From: an uncultured Candidatus Saccharibacteria bacterium
GTDB taxonomy: Bacteria > Patescibacteriota > Saccharimonadia > Saccharimonadales > Saccharimonadaceae
Direction: 5' to 3'
NCBI GenBank assembly: GCA_937990725.1
Contig: CALKQS010000008.1
Location: 1 to 64,000 of the forward strand
DNA length: 64,000 nucleotides
Position numbers and translations under genes: made by a program. The notes beneath the pieces were generated by a model. That model saw only the letters and a list, made by a program, of their open reading frames with translations, was not told the origin of the DNA and ran no database searches. Shown piece after piece: positions 15,825 to 23,612 of the stretch; within the stretch, counting starts at the first letter, position 1; each line of letters opens with the position of its first letter.

Positions 15825-18800
15825 ATGACAAACTCTCTTGTATCTAAGCTAAAGCGCTTTTCACTCTTTCCATTAGCTATTATTCTTGTACTTAGTTCCA
15901 GCGTGTTTATAGACCAAAAGGCTTATGCTGATGATCATGATGAGAAGATTCGAAAATGGGCTCTCTTTGAGGCGCAAGACGGGGAGAGTGGCACATCTCA
16001 TGCTGGGTGTTTTGACGGGATTTACAGTATTAGCTTTAGAGATGTCAAAACTAATGGTCTTGGCGGAGATGGTTTTAGCGAAGAGCGCTTTGTCCTAGGC
16101 AAAAAAATGTCATGTGCTGCCATTTATGAAGAAGGTATCTTAAAATGGGGGTTTTCGGGCGCTGAAGATTTTTTGACCGCAGCTGGTTATAAGAAGAACA
16201 ATGGCAATAGAACATGGGAAGCAACAAAAGGTCGGCAAGGCCCTGTCAACGCAGCAATTCGTAGTAAGTTAAAAATTAATGATAATAATATAGAGGAGTA
16301 TTTAAAACCTGGTGAGATATACACGTATTATTATAAGGATTTTGTCAGCACGTGTTCCGTCAAGGATGAGAAAAATCGATCAGAGCTTAATAGTTCTCAA
16401 ATCACTCTTGCAGACAAAGCAGAAGATGGCTATATATCCTATAGCAGGATTGGAAAAGACGGCAACAGTGATATAGTACAGCAAGTTATAGCAAAGTACA
16501 AAGCTCCAGACATAACTGTAACAGCGGGTAATCATTCTAAGACAGAAGAAGACAAAAAATTCTGTATCGATAAATCAAAAAAAGTTACAGCACAAGCAAG
16601 CAAGGCAATAGATAACGCCAAGAAAAACGCCTCAGCAAAGGCAGTTGACGACAGCCTTGCATCAGCGTTGTCTTCTCTAAAAAATAAGGCATGTGCGGCA
16701 GACCAATCGAAATGTAATGATAATGGTTGGGAAAAATCTGTTGCGGTTTGTATTGCAAATGCTACGAAATCCTATGTTACAGAGGCTGTAGTAACGCGCG
16801 GGAAATCTAGTAAAGAAAAAGATATCAACACATACAAAAAAGAATACATTAGCAAATGTATGCATGAAAAATGGCCAAATCTGACAGAAAAAGAGATCAA
16901 AGATATTCTTAACGGTGTTGATACAAAGAAGGCGGCAGACGCAGCAAAAGCAGGAGACATTGACATAGGGGGTGGTGAGGGTGCTCACGACACGCCTGAG
17001 GCTGGTGAAGAAGAATCCAAATCCCGCTGTGCCATCGATGGTGTTGGCTGGGTTGTTTGCCCTGTCGTTAACTTCCTTGCCGATATCTCAGACGACTCTG
17101 CAGGTATTTTGGCCAAGCTACTTGAAGTCAACTCATTTATCTTAACTAATCGTGGTCCTGATTCTGCCTTCCACTATTGGTCGCGTATTCGGGATATTGC
17201 CAATATCGTCTTTATCATCGTTTTCTTGATCATCATCTACTCACAGGTTAGCGGTCTTGGTATTAGCAATTATGGTATTAAGAAGCTTCTTCCTAAGCTT
17301 CTTATGACTATCGTCCTTGTCAATATATCTTTCTATGTATGTAGCATTCTTGTCGATATCTCTAATATTGTTGGGTCATCATCGTTCAACTTCATTACCT
17401 CACTTGGTGGTGGTGGGAGCGGCCCAGAAGGTGGCTGGGCGACAAAAGGTAATGCGCTAGGAGGAATTGCCGCTGCTGTTCTTGCTGGTACCGTTGGATT
17501 CTTTGTCTTGGGTACTCTCATTTCTGGCCTTGTCTTTATTGTTGTTACTGCAACTATTACCGCATTTCTTCTTGGCGCACGACAGGCATTGATTATCTTT
17601 ACTATTATCTTGTCGCCGCTTGCTTTTGTAGCACTGCTATTACCAAGTACAGAAGGGTTATTTAAGAAGTGGTGGGGCTTCTTCAAGACACTCCTCTTTC
17701 TCTATCCAGCAATTGGTTTACTCTATGGTGCATGTAACCTGGGGGCAACGGTCATTAATGGTATGAAGGGTGAATCACCTGTATTACTACAGATCATTGC
17801 TGCCGCTCTTACCTTCACACCACTCCTATTAGTTTCTCGCCTAACAAGCCTCATGACCTCAATGATGGGGCTAGCAAATATTGCTGATAAGTGGGGCAAC
17901 TTGGCTGGTAAAGCTACTGAGAAGAAGTTACAGTCTGGCCTGGATAAGTCTATGTACGGACGATTTATGGCAGAGCGAGAACGCTCAAAAGAACTGGCGC
18001 ATGCGCAAACTCAAGCTGGCACCTATAAGGGCTGGAATCCTGTTAGGAGGTTACGAAGTGGGGCTATGCGAGGAATTAATAAGCGCGCTCGCAACCTTCC
18101 AGGGTCAGCTGGTAGATCGGTGCGTCGTGCCCAAAGCTATGCATCGCGCCTTATCGACCAACAAGCCGAGGAGGAGATGAAACTCTCAGAGTCATTCTTT
18201 GAAAATTATCGATATCTAGACAAAGACGGGAAGGAACAAGCTCTTTCTCGTAGTGATATCTTTGAACTTGCAAAGGGTGGAAAAATTCAAGGTTACAAAA
18301 AGAATAAAGACGGCAGTATAGAGAAAGGTGATGTGTTAGACGCTGATAATTTCTCTGCCTTCGACAAGCGATACATTGTTACAGATGCTGCTAAGCATGC
18401 TAACTCAAACCAGCTACGTGCACTAGCAAAACATGCTAATGACGATCTAGGTTCTGGTGATCGTGCAGCTATTGCTGACGCACTCTCGCAATCTCCGGCC
18501 GCTGCCAAGAACCCGTGGTGGACTGGGAAAGCTGCAGACCAGTTACGCGCGGGCGAGTTTAATTATGAACAAGCTGTTGTGGAAGGCGCTCTTGGCGGGA
18601 AATACAACGCACCTAAGATGGCCGATATGGATGAGCCGGCCTTCAAGGATATGATGGAGGTTCTTAGTAGAGACAATATTAGTGGCATCAGCGAAGATCA
18701 GCTTATGGAGGCAAGGCAAGCTACTGGTCTAGCAATTGACGCAGCACTACGGTCTCAACTCTACAACGCAAAGATGCAGAGTAACGACGCAATCTATAAG

Positions 18801-18881
18801 CGTGCATCCAAGGCTAGAGAATGGAGCCACGACCCAACTAAGCAATATCGTACTTTGGGGAATAATACAAAGCAAGACTAG
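15825..18881 (+). CDS. VirB6/TrbL-like T4SS membrane protein with large extracellular domain
   Basis: 1018 residues. Signal peptide (FPLAIILVLSSSVFIDQKAYA), then a ~370-residue Lys-rich extracytoplasmic region with several cysteines. A polytopic core follows at about residues 440-690 (IANIVFIIVFLIIIYSQV, LLMTIVLVNISFYVCSILV, VLAGTVGFFVLGTLISGLVF, LIIFTIILSPLAFVALLL, LLFLYPAIGLLYGACNL), typical of VirB6/TrbL-type inner-membrane channel subunits. The last ~320 residues are charged, helical and cytoplasmic. Gram-positive T4SS often fuse VirB6 to an extra domain, and here the extra part is N-terminal and outside. First gene of the cluster. Confidence 0.75.
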   Translation: MTNSLVSKLKRFSLFPLAIILVLSSSVFIDQKAYADDHDEKIRKWALFEAQDGESGTSHAGCFDGIYSISFRDVKTNGLGGDGFSEERFVLGKKMSCAAIYEEGILKWGFSGAEDFLTAAGYKKNNGNRTWEATKGRQGPVNAAIRSKLKINDNNIEEYLKPGEIYTYYYKDFVSTCSVKDEKNRSELNSSQITLADKAEDGYISYSRIGKDGNSDIVQQVIAKYKAPDITVTAGNHSKTEEDKKFCIDKSKKVTAQASKAIDNAKKNASAKAVDDSLASALSSLKNKACAADQSKCNDNGWEKSVAVCIANATKSYVTEAVVTRGKSSKEKDINTYKKEYISKCMHEKWPNLTEKEIKDILNGVDTKKAADAAKAGDIDIGGGEGAHDTPEAGEEESKSRCAIDGVGWVVCPVVNFLADISDDSAGILAKLLEVNSFILTNRGPDSAFHYWSRIRDIANIVFIIVFLIIIYSQVSGLGISNYGIKKLLPKLLMTIVLVNISFYVCSILVDISNIVGSSSFNFITSLGGGGSGPEGGWATKGNALGGIAAAVLAGTVGFFVLGTLISGLVFIVVTATITAFLLGARQALIIFTIILSPLAFVALLLPSTEGLFKKWWGFFKTLLFLYPAIGLLYGACNLGATVINGMKGESPVLLQIIAAALTFTPLLLVSRLTSLMTSMMGLANIADKWGNLAGKATEKKLQSGLDKSMYGRFMAERERSKELAHAQTQAGTYKGWNPVRRLRSGAMRGINKRARNLPGSAGRSVRRAQSYASRLIDQQAEEEMKLSESFFENYRYLDKDGKEQALSRSDIFELAKGGKIQGYKKNKDGSIEKGDVLDADNFSAFDKRYIVTDAAKHANSNQLRALAKHANDDLGSGDRAAIADALSQSPAAAKNPWWTGKAADQLRAGEFNYEQAVVEGALGGKYNAPKMADMDEPAFKDMMEVLSRDNISGISEDQLMEARQATGLAIDAALRSQLYNAKMQSNDAIYKRASKAREWSHDPTKQYRTLGNNTKQD

Positions 18882-18908
18882 TGAGTCTTCTCCCCATCCC
18901 CCTCATGC

Positions 18909-18914
18909 TATAAT
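18909..18914 (+). promoter_or_regulatory. -10 box of the PrgI gene
   Basis: TGCTATAAT, 13 bases before ATG 18928, expected leader about 7 bases. Suggests a second transcript start within the T4SS cluster. Confidence 0.5.
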
Positions 18915-18927
18915 AAATACATAAACT

Positions 18928-20796
18928 ATGTCGAGATATAAGGTTGCGCAGGATGTAGAGGCAGAGGATAAGATTCTTGGGCCGTTTAGCTTTCGCCAGT
19001 TTATTTATCTGCTGGTTGCGGCGGCAGGAATTGCGTTGGCGTGGGGATTGTCGCAAGTGTTTTTGCCGCTGGCGGTTATTCCAGTGCCAATTATCCTACT
19101 ATTTGGTGCGCTAGCTCTGCCACTGCGCAAGGACCAGCCAATGGAGGTTTACCTCGCGGCGGTGATATCATTCTACACCAAGCCACGCCGGCGCATGTGG
19201 CAGCCTGATGGTATCAACTCGTTAATCGAGATTACGGTACCCGAGAAGGTGGAGATCGAGCGAACGAAGAACCTCAGCCAAGACGAGGCCGAGCGCCGCT
19301 TGGCGTATCTGTCGCAGCTAGCTGATACTCATGGATGGTCCATTCGCCACACCCGCGTGCCCGATGCACAGGGGTCGATGATTAGCGATGTCTACTTCGA
19401 GGCGCAGCAGACCTCGGATATGTTTGATGATAACAGTAGCGAAGCACGGGCGATGACGCGGCGCATCGAGCAATCAAACCAAGCCCGGCGCCGAGCCGCC
19501 ATTGAGCGCATGCAAGCCCCAGCGGCTGCGCTGCCTGCCGTAGCTGATGGGCAGCCACTCCAGCAAGTCCCGGTGCCGTATCAGCCAGCCTGGCCACAGG
19601 CCCAGCCGCAACCATACCAGGCAGCACCGCAGCCAGCTCCAACTATCCCACCACAGGCTACACCTCCGTACCAGCCACCCGTTGATGCCGCTGGCTTTGC
19701 GCCAGTGTCGCCGCCTCAGCCTCGTATGCCAGAGCCGCCATACCCAGCACCAGAGCCTCAGCGCCCAGCAGTGTCGTATTCATCCACGAGCTTCCCGGAG
19801 AATCGCACGGCGTCGTCGCATCAGCAAGTTCCTTCACTCGATGCTAGTGCTTACCAAAATCAACCAAACCCATACCCACCTCAGCAATCTACCGAGGTAT
19901 ACGAGATTTCGCCAGTGGATGATGCGGCGCATGATGAAACACCTGTTGCCGAGCCACAGCCCATGCCGCGAGAGCATGACTCACTCCAGTCTTTGCCAAT
20001 GGCACTGCCCGCCGTTATTCCGCATGATTCGGTCTTGCCAGACGCCCTGAGCAAGCCCTACACGCCGGCTAAACCCGCAGTAGAAACTGCGCCAGAGCCC
20101 AAACCAGAAGAAGCACCATCCTTTGAAGCGATCTATGCCAACTTGCGCCAGCACGCTACTCCCAGCACCGATGCCGTACCGCTTGTACCACCCCAAAAGC
20201 CAGCCGCGCGCACTGCTACTACACCTGATTATCAACCAGCTACAGCACCTTCTACCGATGTTCAGCCATCATCCACCCCAGTACCTGCAGAGCAACCAAC
20301 CCCGCCAGCAGCCTCCAATTATCCGCAAACCCCTGTGTCGTATCCTCCCCAGCAGCCTACCTACCAGCCAGCACCACCTCAGCAGCCACCCGTTGCACCA
20401 GTTCAAGCCGCACCAGCTCTTGCACCCACCCCAGCCGCAGTATCCTACCGAGATCGCTCAGCACTGGCTGATGATAAAAATGTCATCGACATGTCCGTGC
20501 GCTACAACCCATACCCGAGCATTCACCAGTCGGTCATTCAGCCGCTCGACCCCAGTTATTACGCCAAGACAACCCCCACGCGCGAGGAACGCCTGCGTGA
20601 GGAGCAGCTCGCCCAGCAACGCAACAATCTGCCGCCAAACACTAGCACAAACACCGTCTCGCCTGATATAATTAGACTAGCCAGCAACTCTGATTTGTCC
20701 GTTGCTGCCATTGCCAATGAAGCCAACCGGATTCAACATCAAGAGCAGGCTAGTCAGGATGATGACGATGATGAGATTGTCATCCCTTTGCGCTAA
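18928..20796 (+). CDS. PrgI-family T4SS protein with long Pro/Gln-rich extension
   Basis: 622 residues. The first ~100 match the PrgI family, a VirB3-like component of Gram-positive T4SS: VAQDVEAEDKILGPFSFRQFIYL, two membrane helices (LLVAAAGIALAWGLSQVF, LAVIPVPIILLFGALAL) and FYTKPRRRMWQPDG. PrgI proteins are normally only slightly longer than this. Here a helical/charged segment (to about residue 190) is followed by ~350 residues of Pro/Gln/Ala-rich low complexity, then a conserved-looking end with acidic tail (QDDDDDEIVIPLR). The tail is probably cytoplasmic and may be a docking scaffold for VirB4 (inference). Confidence 0.85.
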   Translation: MSRYKVAQDVEAEDKILGPFSFRQFIYLLVAAAGIALAWGLSQVFLPLAVIPVPIILLFGALALPLRKDQPMEVYLAAVISFYTKPRRRMWQPDGINSLIEITVPEKVEIERTKNLSQDEAERRLAYLSQLADTHGWSIRHTRVPDAQGSMISDVYFEAQQTSDMFDDNSSEARAMTRRIEQSNQARRRAAIERMQAPAAALPAVADGQPLQQVPVPYQPAWPQAQPQPYQAAPQPAPTIPPQATPPYQPPVDAAGFAPVSPPQPRMPEPPYPAPEPQRPAVSYSSTSFPENRTASSHQQVPSLDASAYQNQPNPYPPQQSTEVYEISPVDDAAHDETPVAEPQPMPREHDSLQSLPMALPAVIPHDSVLPDALSKPYTPAKPAVETAPEPKPEEAPSFEAIYANLRQHATPSTDAVPLVPPQKPAARTATTPDYQPATAPSTDVQPSSTPVPAEQPTPPAASNYPQTPVSYPPQQPTYQPAPPQQPPVAPVQAAPALAPTPAAVSYRDRSALADDKNVIDMSVRYNPYPSIHQSVIQPLDPSYYAKTTPTREERLREEQLAQQRNNLPPNTSTNTVSPDIIRLASNSDLSVAAIANEANRIQHQEQASQDDDDDEIVIPLR

Positions 20797-20814
20797 GAAA
20801 TAAGAAGGAGAGTG

Positions 20815-21771
20815 GTGTCGCCAAATTCACCCAACAATCAACAGCCACCAGCTGGGCCACCCAGCCAGTTTGGCTATAACCAAGGCCAGGGCGCTGCGCC
20901 AGCGGGCCAGGCACCAGCTAATTATCCGCAGTACCCCGCTCCGCCACAGGGCAATTACCCCGCCGTGCAAGCACCGGCTCAGCCACCAGCTGTGCAGGGC
21001 AATACGAATGATCAGCCTACTCAAGACACCAAGAAAAAGGCTCCACCCAAGCCCGCTACCACACAAAATAGCCTCCTCCTCTCGGAATTGCGCGATGATA
21101 TGATCATCATGGGTGATGGCAGCTTTCGCGCCGTCATCGCCTGTGAGTCGATTAACTTCGACCTGATGAGCGCTCGTGAGCGCGAGGGGGTGGAGTATAG
21201 CTACCAGAACTTCCTCAATGCGCTATACTTCCCAGTGCAGATCTGCATCCGCTCGCAGCGGGTGGATATTGGCCCTTACTTGGATAAGCTGGTCGCCATC
21301 CAGCGCACCCAAGACAACATGCTGCTCAGCGTACTGATGGAAGACTATATCAACTTCATCGACGACCTCTCGCAAAACGCCAACATCATGGACAAGAGTT
21401 TCTACGTCGTCATCCCGTATTACCCAGCAGGGGAGGGGACAATTCTCGACCAGAGTAAAGGGTTCTTCACCAAGCTCTTCGCTCCTAAGAACACCAACAC
21501 CGTGACGAAGATTAGCAAAGAAACCTACGAGCGAGCCCGCGAGGAGATCCGCAACCGCGCCGACACCATCCTCAATGGCTTGATGCAGATTGGTGTGCGG
21601 GCAGTGCAACTCAAGACTAAGGAGCTCGGCACCCTCTATTACAACATGTACAACCCCGACACGGCAGTGCGCGAGCCGCTGGGCGACTTTAATAACGTGA
21701 CTTCCACCTTCGTCCGCAAAGGCGAGGGAGCCGTCCCAACCTCGACAGCATATCACAAAGGAGATTTTTAA
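20815..21771 (+). CDS. TraC-like T4SS protein
   Basis: 318 residues. A short Pro/Gln/Asn-rich N-terminus (~80 residues) precedes a globular domain starting SLLLSELRDDMIIMGDGSFRAVI, which resembles the N-terminal non-catalytic domain of TraC/VirB4 proteins found as a separate gene in Gram-positive-type systems. No Walker motifs. Starts are GTG at 20815, or GTG at 20812, after AAGGAG. Its TAA overlaps the ATG of virB4 (TAATG), so the pair is coupled and probably forms one complex. Confidence 0.8.
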   Translation: MSPNSPNNQQPPAGPPSQFGYNQGQGAAPAGQAPANYPQYPAPPQGNYPAVQAPAQPPAVQGNTNDQPTQDTKKKAPPKPATTQNSLLLSELRDDMIIMGDGSFRAVIACESINFDLMSAREREGVEYSYQNFLNALYFPVQICIRSQRVDIGPYLDKLVAIQRTQDNMLLSVLMEDYINFIDDLSQNANIMDKSFYVVIPYYPAGEGTILDQSKGFFTKLFAPKNTNTVTKISKETYERAREEIRNRADTILNGLMQIGVRAVQLKTKELGTLYYNMYNPDTAVREPLGDFNNVTSTFVRKGEGAVPTSTAYHKGDF

Positions 21772-23606
21772 TGGCACGACGACCTGATCCAATCGACATT
21801 GCTGCCCAGCAGCGCGAGCGCGAGCAAGCAGAGGTAGAGGAAGCCTTTATCAAGGGGATGACGACGCTGCGCGACCTAATCGCGCCCAGCAGTCTCGAGA
21901 TCCACAGCACATACTTCCGCATTGGCACCAAGTATGGCCGCACACTTTACATCTACGGCTACCCGCGTGAACTCTACACAGGCTGGCTGTCAGGGCTTAT
22001 TAACATCGACCAAGTGCTTGATATTAGCATGTTTATTTACCCCGTGGAGACAGAGATCGTCCTCAACAACCTCCGCAAGAAGGTGACGCAGCTTGAGGCT
22101 GATATGGCACTTAACTCCGAAAAAGGCAAGGTGCGTGACCCAGCCCGCGAGGCCGCCCTGGCTGATGCCGAGGAATTGCGTGACCAGCTACAGCTTGGAG
22201 CCGAGCGTTTCTTCCGCTTTGGGCTTTACGTCACGCTTTATGCCGATAGCCTCGAGGAATTGAGCTTCGTCCAGCACGTCATCGAGACAATCTTTGGCCA
22301 AAATATGGTCTACAGTAAAACCGCCAGCAACCAGCAGGAGCAAGGCCTCAACAGTACCATCCCCCAAATGACCGACCAGTTGCAAGTCCGCCGCAACATG
22401 AACACTGGCGCGGTGAGCACGAGCTTTCCCTTTACCAGTGCCGACCTTAGTGACGGCGAAGGTATTCTCTATGGCGTTAACCAGCACAACCAAGGGCTGG
22501 TCATTTTCGACCGCTTTAGCCTTGAGAATGCAAATATGGTCGTCTTTGCAAAGTCCGGTGCTGGTAAATCCTTCACCGTTAAGCTTGAGGCGCTGCGCAG
22601 TATGATGCTTGGCACCGACATCCTCGTCATCGACCCTGAGAACGAGTACCAGAAACTAGCTGATGCAGTCGGCGGCAGTTACATTCGCCTCAGCCTCAGT
22701 AGCGATACGCGAATTAACCCCTTCGACCTCCCCCGAGTAATCGACAGCGACGAAGCAACCGATGCCCTGCGCGCTAATCTCATCACCCTGCAGCGGCTCT
22801 TCAAGCTCATGTTGGGCGGCACGTTGGTAGGCGGACAACAGATTGCCTTGCTCAGCCCAGCTGAGGAGGCCGACCTTGACCAAGCACTCATCGATACCTA
22901 CGCCCGAGCTGGTATTACCAGCGATCCACTAACACATAATTCTCAGCCACCGACAATCATCGACCTCTACGACACCCTCCTCCACATGGGTGGAGCAGGG
23001 CCGTCACTGGCTCAACGCCTGCGTAAATACACCACAGGTACCTTTGCTGGTATCTTTAGCCAGCAGAGCAATGTTGATATTAATAATAGCATGGTGGTGT
23101 TTAACATCCGCGACCTGGAGGATGACCTGCGGCCAGTGGCAATGTATATTGTGCTGAGCCACATCTGGAACATTGCTCGCACCGTGCAACGCCGGCGGAT
23201 GCTGATCGTTGATGAGGCCTGGCAGCTCATGAAGTACGAAGACTCGGCGGAGTTTCTCCATAGTCTGGCTAAGCGAGCCCGTAAGTACTCTCTAGGCCTG
23301 ACGACCATCACGCAGGACGTAGAGGACTTTATGGGGAGTGAGAAAGGCCGGGCTATTGTAGCAAACAGCTCGCTCCAGCTCTTGCTAAAGCAATCGACCA
23401 GTGCAGTGGATGTGTTGGCAGAGGTCTTCAAGCTCACCGAGGAGGAGCGTAAGCGTCTGTCCAACTTCCCGGTGGGCGATGGCCTCTTCTTTGCTGGGCA
23501 AAACCACGTCCATATCCGCATCTTTGCCAGCGAGACCGAGACGCAATTCATCACCACCAACCCAGTGGCCAATAACAGCTTATACCAGCAGCCAGTGAGG
23601 TCGTAG
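21771..23606 (+). CDS. virB4: VirB4/TraC-type T4SS ATPase
   Basis: 611 residues. Powers substrate transfer and assembly of the type IV secretion channel at the inner membrane. N-terminal VirB4 domain (residues ~30-250), Walker A AKSGAGKS at 260-267, ILVIDPENEY, then Walker B MLIVDEAW near residue 480 and the TTITQDVEDFMGSEKG motif characteristic of VirB4. Length is a little short for the family, consistent with part of the N-terminus being encoded by the preceding TraC-like gene. Coupled by TAATG to that gene; the next gene starts 6 bases after its stop. Confidence 0.93.
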   Translation: MARRPDPIDIAAQQREREQAEVEEAFIKGMTTLRDLIAPSSLEIHSTYFRIGTKYGRTLYIYGYPRELYTGWLSGLINIDQVLDISMFIYPVETEIVLNNLRKKVTQLEADMALNSEKGKVRDPAREAALADAEELRDQLQLGAERFFRFGLYVTLYADSLEELSFVQHVIETIFGQNMVYSKTASNQQEQGLNSTIPQMTDQLQVRRNMNTGAVSTSFPFTSADLSDGEGILYGVNQHNQGLVIFDRFSLENANMVVFAKSGAGKSFTVKLEALRSMMLGTDILVIDPENEYQKLADAVGGSYIRLSLSSDTRINPFDLPRVIDSDEATDALRANLITLQRLFKLMLGGTLVGGQQIALLSPAEEADLDQALIDTYARAGITSDPLTHNSQPPTIIDLYDTLLHMGGAGPSLAQRLRKYTTGTFAGIFSQQSNVDINNSMVVFNIRDLEDDLRPVAMYIVLSHIWNIARTVQRRRMLIVDEAWQLMKYEDSAEFLHSLAKRARKYSLGLTTITQDVEDFMGSEKGRAIVANSSLQLLLKQSTSAVDVLAEVFKLTEEERKRLSNFPVGDGLFFAGQNHVHIRIFASETETQFITTNPVANNSLYQQPVRS

Positions 23607-23612
23607 CCCGTC

